Source: an uncultured Erythrobacter sp. (GTDB taxonomy: Bacteria > Pseudomonadota > Alphaproteobacteria > Sphingomonadales > Sphingomonadaceae). Taken from it: 64,000 bases of DNA. Position numbers and translations under genes: made by a program. The notes below the pieces were generated by a model, which made no database searches, had not been told where the DNA came from, and was given only the letters and a program-made list of their open reading frames with translations. Of the stretch, positions 1 to 10,326 are shown in pieces (position 1 is the stretch's first letter; every line of letters starts with the position of its first letter). The stretch covers positions 353,201 to 417,200 of the forward strand of contig CANMMR010000003.1 of the NCBI GenBank assembly GCA_947499095.1, read 5' to 3'.

Positions 1-267
1 GAGTGGGTCTCGACCTACAGCTCGCATCACACCGACGCGATCATGACCGAGGACGATGCCGCTGCGAAGCGCTTCATGGACAGCATCGACAGCGCCATCG
101 TCATGCGCAACGCCTCGACCCAGTTCGCCGATGGCGGCGAATTCGGCATGGGCGCGGAAATCGGCATTGCGACCGGCAAGATGCACGCCCGTGGACCGGT
201 CGGGCTGGAGCAGCTGTGCAGCTTCAAATACCTCGTCCATGGCGACGGGCAGACGCGGCCTGCTTGA
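1..267 (+). CDS. proA: Glutamate-5-semialdehyde dehydrogenase (ProA), C-terminal part
   Basis: This is the last 88 codons of gamma-glutamyl phosphate reductase, which makes glutamate-5-semialdehyde in proline synthesis; the 5' part lies outside the window. The open frame begins at base 1 and contains the family's C-terminal signature [19 protein letters not shown], followed by the usual GLEQL and a final HGDG segment before TGA. The shorter ORF-track version starting at 43 is only the first internal ATG. The family assignment rests on this highly conserved tail, so it is fairly secure despite the truncation. Confidence 0.9.
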   Translation, partial: EWVSTYSSHHTDAIMTEDDAAAKRFMDSIDSAIVMRNASTQFADGGEFGMGAEIGIATGKMHARGPVGLEQLCSFKYLVHGDGQTRPA

Positions 268-352
268 TCCGGCCATCACTTGGCATTAACTATACTGTAA
301 ATCCTCCAAGTTAGGTCGTGTGTCGATCTGGCTTTGGGGGATTTTCAGTATC

Positions 353-1693
353 ATGCAGCAAATCCAATCGGACAGCGGCAAGATCGATGTCGGCGAGCGG
401 CGGAAATATTTCAACATCGGGGCGGCAGAACAGCAGCTCATCGCGCGCATCTGTGCCGGGGCCGAGCCGCATCTCGACTGGATCATGGCCCCGATGGAGG
501 AGCGCCTCACGATTCAGGTCCGCGATGGCGACCTGCCGCCCGATTTCGATGTTGCCGCTACGCTGGAAGCGATGCGCAAGTGTATGGTGATGCATTTCGG
601 CCGTACGATCGACGAAACGTGGATGAAGGTTGCGGCCGGTGTCGGCAACTGGATCACCGAGAACAAGACCGATCCCTATCGCGTCATCGCGCTGATGCGC
701 CTCTCCTTCAACCGGGTGAAGGCGCTGGCGGTAGAGAACGCCGCCGATGCGGACGAACGGGCCGCACGTCTCACCGTCCTTGGCGCAATCAACCACATGG
801 CCTGCGAACTCGCTGTCGCCCGTGTCAATCGCATAGCGCGCTACCGGGAAGCCGATCGCCGCAAGGAAATCGCCGAGCGCTTCCGCACCACCATCGCGGA
901 ACTCGTCGGCCACGCCAACAAGCGCGGCAGCGCGGTCAGCAAGCTGGCCCAGCGCGCCCGCCGCTCGACTGCCTCCATGGCCACCAACGCGGCAGAGATC
1001 GCCGCCGCGGCTGAACAGTCCGCTAACGTCATGGGCAATGCCGCGCAGGAATCGGCGACGCTGGTCGAGAGCATCGACACCACCCACCGCTCGGTCGGCG
1101 AGATCAGCCGCGTCAGCACCGACGCCGCGCGCGAGGCGGATGCGGCAGGCGAAGTCATCAACAAGCTTAGCCAGCACACCACCGAGATCGAGAGCGTCGT
1201 TGGCATGATCCGCCAGGTCGCCGACCTCACCCGCATGCTCGCCCTCAACGCCACGATCGAGGCGGCCCATGCCGGTGAGGCGGGTTGCGGCTTCGCGGTC
1301 GTCGCGGAAGAGGTAAAGTCGCTCGCCAGGCAGACTGAGGTCGCCACCGACGAGATCGTCCGCCAGGTCGAGGGCATCCAGTCCTCCGGCGGGCGCACGG
1401 TCCAGGCTAACCTCGCCATCGCGCAGAGCATCGGACAGGTCTCGCAGACCACCTCCAGCTTCGAGCGCACGATGGAGGCGCAATCGGGCCAGGTGACCAC
1501 CATCGCCAGCATGATCGACGAGACCGCGATGACCGCGCGCACCGTGGCCGAGACCATCGCCGCCGTCAGCGCCTCTGCGCAGGAGATCGACGAGAAGGCC
1601 GTGCGGGTCGAGGACATGTTTGCGATGATCACCGGCGAGCTGAACGAGCTCGAGGTGGCGGTGAACGACTTCCTCGGCGATATCGCGGCGTAG
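353..1693 (+). CDS. Soluble methyl-accepting chemotaxis protein with globin-like sensor
   Basis: A 446-residue chemoreceptor-like protein without membrane segments, so it should act in the cytoplasm. Residues 1 to about 170 are helical and resemble a protoglobin sensor; His81 in the MHFGR segment is placed like a proximal heme ligand, which is an inference. The rest is a coiled-coil signalling domain with the conserved hairpin tip ([16 protein letters not shown]). I chose ATG 353 because GGGGGA lies upstream; the ORF-track start at 320 is a GTG without a clear ribosome site. By family, it would pass a gas or redox signal to a CheA kinase. No che genes are nearby. Confidence 0.82.
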   Translation: MQQIQSDSGKIDVGERRKYFNIGAAEQQLIARICAGAEPHLDWIMAPMEERLTIQVRDGDLPPDFDVAATLEAMRKCMVMHFGRTIDETWMKVAAGVGNWITENKTDPYRVIALMRLSFNRVKALAVENAADADERAARLTVLGAINHMACELAVARVNRIARYREADRRKEIAERFRTTIAELVGHANKRGSAVSKLAQRARRSTASMATNAAEIAAAAEQSANVMGNAAQESATLVESIDTTHRSVGEISRVSTDAAREADAAGEVINKLSQHTTEIESVVGMIRQVADLTRMLALNATIEAAHAGEAGCGFAVVAEEVKSLARQTEVATDEIVRQVEGIQSSGGRTVQANLAIAQSIGQVSQTTSSFERTMEAQSGQVTTIASMIDETAMTARTVAETIAAVSASAQEIDEKAVRVEDMFAMITGELNELEVAVNDFLGDIAA

Positions 1694-1732
1694 TTTGTTG
1701 GGCCTCAAGCGTCGGCGGCCGCGTCCGCGGCC
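1694..1732. repeat. Stem-loop repeat, inverted copy, directly after the chemoreceptor stop
   Basis: TTTGTTGGG starts on the base after the TAG of the chemoreceptor gene and is followed by a perfect 6-bp stem (GGCCGC, loop GTCC, GCGGCC). Read on the minus strand it matches the pattern of the other members in this window: a stem with a GGAC/GGAT loop, then CCCAACAAA. It may also end transcription of the upstream gene, but no T-run follows the stem. Confidence 0.55.
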
Positions 1733-1779
1733 TTAGGCTATCCTCGCTCACGCGACCTGAAGGTCGCATCGCTGCGGTC

Positions 1780-1835
1780 GGCCGTGCAGGTGGCCTTTGG
1801 CCAGCTGCGTCTTCGACTTCGCTTCCGGCCTTGCC
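1780..1835. repeat. 56-bp inverted repeat, left arm
   Basis: Bases 1780-1835 are the reverse complement of 2962-3017 with one mismatch in 56 (base 1805). Weaker similarity continues inward to about 1865 and 2932 (for example CCAGCGCTAGTC against CCAGCGCTTGTC after inversion). The arm itself contains a small hairpin, TGGCC-TTT-GGCCA. The two arms bracket the unknown gene at 2078-2926. The rest of 1694-2077 holds hairpin sequence (such as GCGACC-TGAA-GGTCGC near 1752-1767) and no credible gene. Confidence 0.8.
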
Positions 1836-1960
1836 GGGCCTCCGCCGGCCCGGATCCAGCGCTAGTCTATCCTCTCCTAGAGAACCGAGGCGCAGCCAAG
1901 GCAAGGGCGACCGCCCGCCCGCAGGGGCCCGTAGCGCAGCGGAGGAACAGCCCCGAGGAT

Positions 1961-1993
1961 GCACCGACGGATGTCGGTGCGTAAAACAAAGAC
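1961..1993. repeat. GGAT-loop stem-loop repeat, direct copy
   Basis: A perfect 8-bp stem, GCACCGAC with loop GGAT and GTCGGTGC, followed by GTAAAACAAAGAC. The upstream flank GGAGGAACAGCCCCGAGG resembles the flank of a second member near 23640 (GACGGAACAGCCGAGG), so the similarity extends beyond the hairpin. It lies about 85 bases upstream of the unknown gene at 2078. Confidence 0.6.
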
Positions 1994-2077
1994 TCCCTCC
2001 CCCGGCCTGGACCGGCTCTCCATCGCGGTCCTGTCTTTCATTTTCCTACTCCCCCGAAATCTGCTTCACGCTCGCGG

Positions 2078-2926
2078 ATGACCAGACGCGCAGACCCCCG
2101 CGAGACCCGCCTCCCCGTTCCGGCAGGCGAGCTTCCCGCCTTCACCCCCGTCCCCCGCCAGACCAACCGCCACGACGGCTGGACCGACGACCGCCAGCAC
2201 CGATTCATCGAGGCGCTCGCCGATACCGGCAGCGTCGAGGCCGCCTGCCGCGCGGTCAACATGAGCACCGTCGGCGCCTATTACCTGCGCCGCCAGAAAG
2301 GCGCGGAAAGCTTCCGCAAGGCCTGGGCCGCCGCGCTCGACCTCGGCGTGCAGCGGATCGAGGATGTCGCGATGGACAGGGCGCTCAACGGCGTGGAGGT
2401 GCCGGTGTACTCCTACGGCAAGCTCCTCGGCACCCGCACCACCTATAACGACCGCCTGCTGATGTTCATGCTCCGCAACCGCGCGCCCGAGCGCTTCACC
2501 GAAGGCCGCGCAAAGGGCCTCAACGCGATCGGAAAAATGGAGCTAGAGCGCAAGAAGAAGGAATGGCGCGCCGAATGGGAGGCCGAACGCAAGCAGGTCT
2601 CACCCGACCAAATCCGCGCCACCCTCGACCGAAAGGTCGAGGAATACCGCCAGAAGATCATCGACCGCGATCGCCGCGAGAGCCCTCGCGTGAAAGCCCT
2701 GCGCGCCGAAGTCGAGGCCGCCATCGAAGCCGACCGCGCCGCCGGCTACGACTGCACCCGCGATCCGGACCACGAACTCTATATCGACCCCGACGCCGCG
2801 AAACATTCGGAGGACAAGGACGAACCGACCGCCCTACCCCCACCGGACTGGCGCAAGCGCGAGGTGAAGGAGAGCGAAGTCATCGGACCGAGGGTGCGGA
2901 CGTTGAAGGATGACACTTGGGATTAG
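2078..2926 (+). CDS. Conserved-type protein of unknown function with HTH-like N-terminus
   Basis: A 282-residue soluble protein that I do not recognise by name. Residues about 30-75 (VEAACRAVNMSTVGAYYLRR) look like a helix-turn-helix of the kind found in phage terminase small subunits. The middle is rich in Lys, Arg and Glu and probably forms a long charged helix; the C-terminus is acidic and ends in DDTWD. The start codon has no strong ribosome site. The gene is bracketed by the 56-bp inverted repeat and lies next to restriction genes, which suggests it moved in as a cassette, though its GC content looks like its surroundings. A DNA-binding role is inference only. Confidence 0.65.
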   Translation: MTRRADPRETRLPVPAGELPAFTPVPRQTNRHDGWTDDRQHRFIEALADTGSVEAACRAVNMSTVGAYYLRRQKGAESFRKAWAAALDLGVQRIEDVAMDRALNGVEVPVYSYGKLLGTRTTYNDRLLMFMLRNRAPERFTEGRAKGLNAIGKMELERKKKEWRAEWEAERKQVSPDQIRATLDRKVEEYRQKIIDRDRRESPRVKALRAEVEAAIEADRAAGYDCTRDPDHELYIDPDAAKHSEDKDEPTALPPPDWRKREVKESEVIGPRVRTLKDDTWD

Positions 2927-2961
2927 TTGGCTGACAAGCGCTGGTTCCGAGCCGTAGGCGA

Positions 2962-3017
2962 GGCAAGGCCGGAAGCGAAGTCGAAGACGCACCTGGCCAA
3001 AGGCCACCTGCACGGCC
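2962..3017. repeat. 56-bp inverted repeat, right arm
   Basis: Reverse complement of 1780-1835 with one mismatch. It starts 35 bases after the stop of the gene at 2078-2926 and carries the same internal hairpin (TGGCC-AAA-GGCCA). It runs directly into another GGAT-loop stem-loop at 3042. Confidence 0.8.
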
Positions 3018-3041
3018 GCCCGAGCTTATGCGAGGAAGCAA

Positions 3042-3082
3042 GCGAGCCGGATGGCTCGCGCCCGCAGGGTCCAAACAAAAAC
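3042..3082. repeat. GGAT-loop stem-loop repeat, direct copy
   Basis: Perfect 7-bp stem GCGAGCC, loop GGAT, GGCTCGC, followed by GCCCGCAGGGTCCAAACAAAAAC. The same loop and the same AACAAA-type tail occur at 1961, 23602, 23661 and 58679. Confidence 0.6.
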
Positions 3083-3119
3083 TCGAACCTTCGAACGCCC
3101 TCACCAGACAGCGCTTGCG

Positions 3120-3482
3120 CTACGCGTCAAACCCGTGAAACTCACGATGCCATGACAGGAACTTGGGATGCTGCCTGTAGGATTCTATTTCCGACGCCTT
3201 GAGCTTGCATGTCGGATTGATGATCGACTCGACACCCTCGCGATCATCGACCTTGCGGTGCACGATGATCTTCAAATCATTTTTGAACCCTATTAACCCT
3301 CGGTCGAACATCCAATGCGCGGTACCTGAGAGCGCAAGACTATTACGCACGCTGTCAGGGCCGCCATGCTCGACCGAGCGGATGTGCGCGGCCTGTGCTT
3401 CCAATCGGCCACCGCCGTTGACCAGCTTCCTGGCCGTCACCGCGCAGCTGCGATCATAGGCGCGATGCAGGGTTGACCAAGC
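3120..3482 (-). pseudogene. HNH endonuclease remnant (C-terminal domain only)
   Basis: The minus strand encodes the C-terminal HNH domain of an endonuclease family whose members, as far as I know, run to about 300 residues. Recognisable pieces are LVNGGGRLEAQAAHI, HGGPDSVRN, ALSGTAHWMFDRGLI and a terminal LSWHREFHGFD. The frame stays open upstream only to 3482 and then meets a stop, so roughly the first two thirds are missing. The ORF-track start at 3440 is a GTG inside the domain. The break lies about 90 bases from the methyltransferase start, which fits truncation by insertion of the restriction-modification pair. A short expressed HNH protein cannot be excluded. Confidence 0.7.
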
Positions 3483-3575
3483 CTAGATGACGCGCGACGC
3501 TTCTGCGGTAGAAATGTTCCGCTTTGGTTCCATTCCCTCTAGGCGATGCGAATGTCCTGTGCAAAGAGGAAAACT

Positions 3576-5084
3576 ATGCCGCACGCTATCGCCAAATCGA
3601 CCCGCGCCTTGGCTACCCATTCTATCGCATCCCGAGCCGACAAGGTCCGGCGCGAGATTTCTCCAAGGTTGGACAGCAAGCGCCGGGCCGAGCTCGGCCA
3701 GTTCCTGACCCCAGAGCCGGTTGCGGCCGATATGGCCGCGATGTTTGGGGATTTGCCGGAGGATGTCCGCCTCCTCGACGCTGGCGCTGGCGTGGGCTCC
3801 CTGACTGCCGCATTCGTTGCGGAGGCCCTGTCCCGGGAGGAGCCGCCCCGGTCGATTTCCGCGACTGCCTTCGAGGTCGATCCGGCCCTAGCCGAGTTGC
3901 TTGCGCAGACCCTCGAGGATTGCCGCGCGGCCTGTGAGGCGACGGGGGTCCGCTTTGCGTCCCGCATTGTCGAGGACGATTACATTCTGCACTCCGCAGA
4001 GCCGCTCCTCGAGGTGGTCGAGGGATTTAACTGCGCAATTCTGAATCCGCCGTACGCCAAGATAAACAGCGCCTCCCGCTGGCGTCTCGCATTGCGCTCG
4101 CAGGGCATCGAGACCGTAAACCTCTATTCGGCCTTCGTCGCGCTCGCTCTGAACCAGTTAGAGCCCGGCGGGGAGCTCGTCGCCATTACCCCCCGCTCCT
4201 TCTGTAACGGGCCGTACTACCGGCCCTTCCGGGAGCACCTGCTAAGGCTCTCGAGCCTCGAGCGGTTGTATGTCTTTGAGTCGCGGAAGAAGGCCTTTAA
4301 GGACGATGCCGTCCTGCAAGAGAACGTGATATTTCACGTCCGGCGGGGCGAGCCACAGTCCTCTACTGTCCTGCTCGAGACTGACGGCGGAGACGCGCGG
4401 GAGGTCCCCATCGAGGAGGTCGTGCGGCCTGGGGATAAACACCGCTTTATCCGGCTGACGCTCTCGAGCGAGGACGCGGAGCTCGCCAATCGTGTCCAGG
4501 CATTGCCCTGTACGCTGGCGGACCTCGAATTGCAGGTCTCGACGGGGCGCATCGTAGATTTCCGAAGGCGCGAAGAGCTACGCAAGGACGCGGGCGAAGG
4601 CACCGCGCCGTTGCTCTACCCGTCGCACCTACGACACGGGGGTGTCCGCTGGCCTATCCCCGATTTCAAGAAGAGCAACGCCATCGCCATTACGCCGCGC
4701 GTCGAGCGGGAGCTCGTCCCGCCGGGCCGATATCTCCTCGCCAAGCGCTTCTCGTCGAAAGAGGAGAAGCGACGGCTGGTTGTGTCCGTGTACGATGCCG
4801 AGGTCCCGGCGGCCTTCGACAACAAGCTGAATTTCTTTCATCGCAAAGGAGCGGGACTTCCGGACGAGATCGCCTTGGGCCTAGCAGCGTTCCTGAATTC
4901 GACCGCAGTCGACGATTATTTCAGATTGTTTTCCGGGCATACGCAGGTGAACGCCACGGACCTCCGCAACCTACCTTTCCCCTCGATCAAGGATCTTCAG
5001 CGCCTCGGCCGTGCGGCTCCCGTAGGTCAAGAAGCGATTGATCTTGAGGTCCAGTCCATTCTCGAGAAGGGGGCCGAGAATTGA
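3576..5084 (+). CDS. DNA adenine methyltransferase of a PstI/BsuBI-type restriction-modification system
   Basis: A 502-residue N6-adenine methyltransferase. Motif X (GQFLTP, about residue 43), the AdoMet-binding loop LLDAGAGVGSLT and the catalytic motif AILNPPYAKI occur in the gamma-class order. It would protect host DNA from the nuclease encoded convergently 10 bases downstream. Start chosen at ATG 3576, which has AGAGGA five bases upstream; the ORF-track ATG at 3546 lacks this. By family the target would be the adenine in CTGCAG, but specificity is not visible in the sequence. The target-recognition part is the less conserved C-terminal half. Confidence 0.9.
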   Translation: MPHAIAKSTRALATHSIASRADKVRREISPRLDSKRRAELGQFLTPEPVAADMAAMFGDLPEDVRLLDAGAGVGSLTAAFVAEALSREEPPRSISATAFEVDPALAELLAQTLEDCRAACEATGVRFASRIVEDDYILHSAEPLLEVVEGFNCAILNPPYAKINSASRWRLALRSQGIETVNLYSAFVALALNQLEPGGELVAITPRSFCNGPYYRPFREHLLRLSSLERLYVFESRKKAFKDDAVLQENVIFHVRRGEPQSSTVLLETDGGDAREVPIEEVVRPGDKHRFIRLTLSSEDAELANRVQALPCTLADLELQVSTGRIVDFRRREELRKDAGEGTAPLLYPSHLRHGGVRWPIPDFKKSNAIAITPRVERELVPPGRYLLAKRFSSKEEKRRLVVSVYDAEVPAAFDNKLNFFHRKGAGLPDEIALGLAAFLNSTAVDDYFRLFSGHTQVNATDLRNLPFPSIKDLQRLGRAAPVGQEAIDLEVQSILEKGAEN

Positions 5085-5094
5085 GATGATGGTT

Positions 5095-6036
5095 TTAGTA
5101 CGGGCCCAAAAAGCGCTTACCGTTGAAGTGTATCAAGTGAGTAGGTGCGTCTGAACACCAAACTTCGCTTTCCCAAGAAATTTCTGATAAATAGCGCCCC
5201 ATTATCTGACGGTTTGGAAATGCCGTTACGTAAACAATGCCGGGATTTGCATCCCGGAACAGGGTAGAGAGTTCGTTGTGACGTTTTGCGTCCACCGGGC
5301 CATGGCTCGTGACGGACTCAATCAGTAACAACCAATCACGATCTGAATAATAGAGAACGACATCGGGCATTTTCCCGTGCTGATCTACTGAGACGCCCAG
5401 TGCTTCAAGACGCTCCTTTTGAAAATAGCCAGCCTTCTCGCCGGTATCACCAACATAAATTACCTCTGACCCCGGAGCAAAGCGGGGGCCAAAATCGGTG
5501 ATTATCTGCTTTATGAGTTCGCTGTGCGCGCCAGGTGTGAGCTTAATCTCCTCGCCTCGCGCCACTTCGAGCGGAATCATCTGCATGGAGCGATGCTTGG
5601 CCCATTTTGCTGCAAGCGTCTGTTGTCCATCGAGGAAGGTGTCCAAGCTATCCTCCCAAGCGTCTGATCCATACACCGCAGCTACGTGAGAAGCTTCTTC
5701 GCTAATTTGATAGCAGGCTTTTGGGCTGTTGACAGCACGGTCCGGCTTGTCGGGATTGTATAAAGCAATGCCGGCCTCGACAAACTGATGCATCGTCTGA
5801 CGCCGAAATGTCTCGCGAGTGTTCGGGGCGTACTCACGGCCATAGTGATCTCGACAGAAATTCATGATCGGCGTGATGCCGATTAGCGGCCGCTCAAAAT
5901 CAAGCCAGTCATCGTTTGGACCTAGGTTGAGAAGCGCTAGCAACGTGAGAGCAGACCTCTCATTCTGTTGTCCGCGCGGCAGACCAAGGGCCACTAATAT
6001 AGCTAATGCTTCCTCTATCTTTTGCTTCGAGATCAT
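5095..6036 (-). CDS. PstI/BsuBI-family type II restriction endonuclease
   Basis: A 313-residue nuclease, convergent with the methyltransferase. The C-terminal half carries the family's hallmark blocks: YVGDTGEK, MPDVVLYY, LLLIESVTSHGPV, RHNELSTLF, YVTAFPNR and a final FNGKRFLGPY. The N-terminal half is helical and likely recognises DNA. The ORF track extends to 6192, but that part overlaps lepA; ATG 6036 with GGGAGG upstream gives the expected start MISKQKIEE. It begins 22 bases after the lepA stop on the same strand, so lepA read-through could express it. Its base composition is visibly more AT-rich than neighbouring genes, a sign of transfer. Confidence 0.9.
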   Translation of the reverse strand: MISKQKIEEALAILVALGLPRGQQNERSALTLLALLNLGPNDDWLDFERPLIGITPIMNFCRDHYGREYAPNTRETFRRQTMHQFVEAGIALYNPDKPDRAVNSPKACYQISEEASHVAAVYGSDAWEDSLDTFLDGQQTLAAKWAKHRSMQMIPLEVARGEEIKLTPGAHSELIKQIITDFGPRFAPGSEVIYVGDTGEKAGYFQKERLEALGVSVDQHGKMPDVVLYYSDRDWLLLIESVTSHGPVDAKRHNELSTLFRDANPGIVYVTAFPNRQIMGRYLSEISWESEVWCSDAPTHLIHFNGKRFLGPY

Positions 6037-6058
6037 CGCCGCGACATGCCTCCCAAGA

Positions 6059-7876
<1,818 letters not shown>

Positions 7877-8034
7877 CGCCCGCGCAATTAGCGACGAACG
7901 ATGACCGTGTCAGCAGCTATACGAAATGCACGGCGCTTTTTGCTTCAGCCGAGTTTTGGGGCGAGGACATATCCGGTCCGGGGCTGTTCGGTCCAGGCGC
8001 CCTGTGAATCGAATGCCGGGTTTTGCAAAAGAGA

Positions 8035-10227
8035 TCACGCCGCCTGCTGCTTCGGCGCATTCGCCGAGAGCTTGAACTGCGCGTAAGACCCGGCAGCCGC
8101 CATCCCGCTAGCCGGGGCATATTTGCCCGGAGGCAGGGCCTGAAGCGGAGCACCAGCGGTTGCCAGTTCGTAAGGACTTACCCGGTGGCGGGTGCATAGG
8201 CCCCCGGCCCCATCGTCGACCAACTCCTGCTCGAATTCCACGCCTTGCGTGTCGTCCATCGAACGGCGGACGGTGCATACCGCGAGCTGGCCTTGCCCGA
8301 AGTCCAGCACGAACATGGTCCCTGCAGGCACATCCTCCAGCCCCTGGATCATCGCGCCGGTGCGCGAAAGATTGCGCAGGGTGACGTCGTAATAGTGATC
8401 TTCATGGATTAGGCCGATCTTCCGGAACACCGTGCGGCGCGTCGCACGCTGTGTGCCCGCATCGCTGGGGGCGATGGTCCATTCGCCGTCGGCAATGTCC
8501 TCCAGCACCTGCTCTGCCGTGAGTGCGCCCGAGTATACGAAGCCGCAGGCGTGATAGACGCCGAGCTGCTTCAATTCTTCCATCAACTTCATCGCATGGA
8601 CGCCCGATGCCACAGTTTCCATGCCCATCGCTCCGGCTAGCGCGACGACCGCGCGAACCAGATCGATATCGCCGAGGTCGTTGCCCATGACGGGCTCGAA
8701 GAATTCCTCCCCGATCCGCAAGGCGTTGAGCGGTGCGCGGCGTAGGTAGCTGAGGGAAGACAGGCCGCTGCCGAACTGGTCGAGCGTCAGGCGCACGCCG
8801 AGCTTGAACAGTCGCGCGAGTGAGGTGTCGACCTTCGATCCATCACCCAAGAGAACCGATTCCGGCAATCGTAGCTCGAGCCGCGCAGGATCGAGGTCGG
8901 TCGCCTCGAGCGCTAGCTCGACCGTATCGACAAAGCCGTTGGTTTCGAATTGCAGCGGAGAGATTTGCAGCGAGACGATCAGCGAATCCGGCCACTTGGC
9001 CGCATCTTCACAGGCTTTTCTGAGGCCCCACTCTCCAATCGGCACGATCAGGCGACTGCCCTCCGCCACCGGCAGGAACGTTTCGGGCTCCACCCGGCCC
9101 CGATCCTCGTCGGACCAGAAATATTGCGCTTCGAGCGCCGTGACCCGATTGTCCGCCAGCGAAACGACCGGCTGATATTCGAGGGTGAAATGGCCGGCCT
9201 CGATGGCCTCCGCCAGGTCTTCCTCCATCCGCTTTCGCAGCGTCGCTTCGTGCTCGAGATCGCCGGCATAGAAGCGAAACTGACCGCGGCCTCCATTTTT
9301 CGAGGCATAAAGCGCAAGGTCCGCCGCACGGGTCAGTTCGTCCCGTTCCACTCCGTCATACGGGGCTACCGCGATGCCGATCGAGCAGCCGATCATGCAG
9401 CGGCCTTCCTCGACCGAATAGGGCTGGGAAAGGATCTGGATGATGCGCTTTGCGATCTCGCCCAGCTCGCCGCGATCGTCGAGGTCGGGAATGAGGACCT
9501 GAAATTCGTCGCCACCGAGGCGACCGATTTCGCCGCGCCCGGCCACCGCGCCGCGCAGGCGATCCGCCACTTGCTGCAGCAGCTGGTCGCCGGCGGCATG
9601 GCCCAGCGTGTCGTTGACCTGCTTGAATTTGTCGAGGTCGAGCATCAGCAGCGCCGCCGCACGCTCTGCGTTCTTGAACGCATGCAGGGTGGAATTGATG
9701 CGCTGTTCCATGCAGTGGCGATTGGCCAAACCGGTGAGTGAATCGTATTTGGCGAGGCGATTGGCCTCTTCTTCCGCAACGAATTCCTCGGTCACATCGA
9801 TGGCGGTGCCGCGGAAGCCCATGAAGTCGCCAGCAGCATCGTAAAGGGGGCGGCCGCTGAGCCGCAGGACCAGCTTGCCGCCGTCGGTTTCCGCCTGGAC
9901 CGCCAGCCCCGAAAAGCTTTTGCGCGTGCCGAGCTTGAGACCGAGCGAGCGGCCGTCGGTCTCGCCTTCGACCGGCGCGAAGACATGTTGCATCGGCTGA
10001 TTGATGAGCGTAGCAAAATCCTTGCCGACAGCCTCGACGATCCAGTGGCTGAGATAGGTGACGTTGCCACGGCCGTCTGTATTCCAGAAACCGTAGGCGC
10101 CGCTGGCTTCGATCTCCTCGACAATAAGAGCCTTGGCCTCGGCGCTCACGCCATCGGGAGACGCGCTGCTGCGCGTGCCCGAAGGCTTCTTTCCCTTGAA
10201 GAGTTCCGAGAAGGGCATCGCCCCCAT
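8035..10227 (-). CDS. GGDEF-EAL-PilZ protein with degenerate EAL domain
   Basis: A 730-residue c-di-GMP signalling protein: N-terminal PAS-like region (about 35-150), GGDEF domain with an intact active-site motif (RLGGDEF, 238-242), an EAL-like domain (about 340-580), and a C-terminal PilZ-like domain. The EAL domain has lost its key residues: the EAL signature reads EAQ, the usual LDDFGTG is LDQFGSG, and AEGVET is ASGVHA. It is therefore probably not a phosphodiesterase but may still bind nucleotide. No canonical RxxD inhibitory site precedes GGDEF. Its upstream neighbour is an intact paralogue with the same layout. Start could also be ATG 10218. Confidence 0.88.
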   Translation of the reverse strand: MGAMPFSELFKGKKPSGTRSSASPDGVSAEAKALIVEEIEASGAYGFWNTDGRGNVTYLSHWIVEAVGKDFATLINQPMQHVFAPVEGETDGRSLGLKLGTRKSFSGLAVQAETDGGKLVLRLSGRPLYDAAGDFMGFRGTAIDVTEEFVAEEEANRLAKYDSLTGLANRHCMEQRINSTLHAFKNAERAAALLMLDLDKFKQVNDTLGHAAGDQLLQQVADRLRGAVAGRGEIGRLGGDEFQVLIPDLDDRGELGEIAKRIIQILSQPYSVEEGRCMIGCSIGIAVAPYDGVERDELTRAADLALYASKNGGRGQFRFYAGDLEHEATLRKRMEEDLAEAIEAGHFTLEYQPVVSLADNRVTALEAQYFWSDEDRGRVEPETFLPVAEGSRLIVPIGEWGLRKACEDAAKWPDSLIVSLQISPLQFETNGFVDTVELALEATDLDPARLELRLPESVLLGDGSKVDTSLARLFKLGVRLTLDQFGSGLSSLSYLRRAPLNALRIGEEFFEPVMGNDLGDIDLVRAVVALAGAMGMETVASGVHAMKLMEELKQLGVYHACGFVYSGALTAEQVLEDIADGEWTIAPSDAGTQRATRRTVFRKIGLIHEDHYYDVTLRNLSRTGAMIQGLEDVPAGTMFVLDFGQGQLAVCTVRRSMDDTQGVEFEQELVDDGAGGLCTRHRVSPYELATAGAPLQALPPGKYAPASGMAAAGSYAQFKLSANAPKQQAA

Positions 10228-10326
10228 ACTCTGCTTACCTCACCGGCAATGACGTTATGAATACGGGCTAGCCGGCAATGGTTATTTTTTGCCTAACACC
10301 GACCGGCCGAGGCATCGTCCAAACCG

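Noticed and set aside
311-1708. 465-codon minus-strand ORF opposite the chemoreceptor gene
   Set aside because: Shadow of a strongly biased coding frame; no family resemblance.
1831-2448. 205-codon ORF in the repeat region
   Set aside because: Very Arg/Pro-rich, spans hairpin repeats and overlaps the better gene at 2078.
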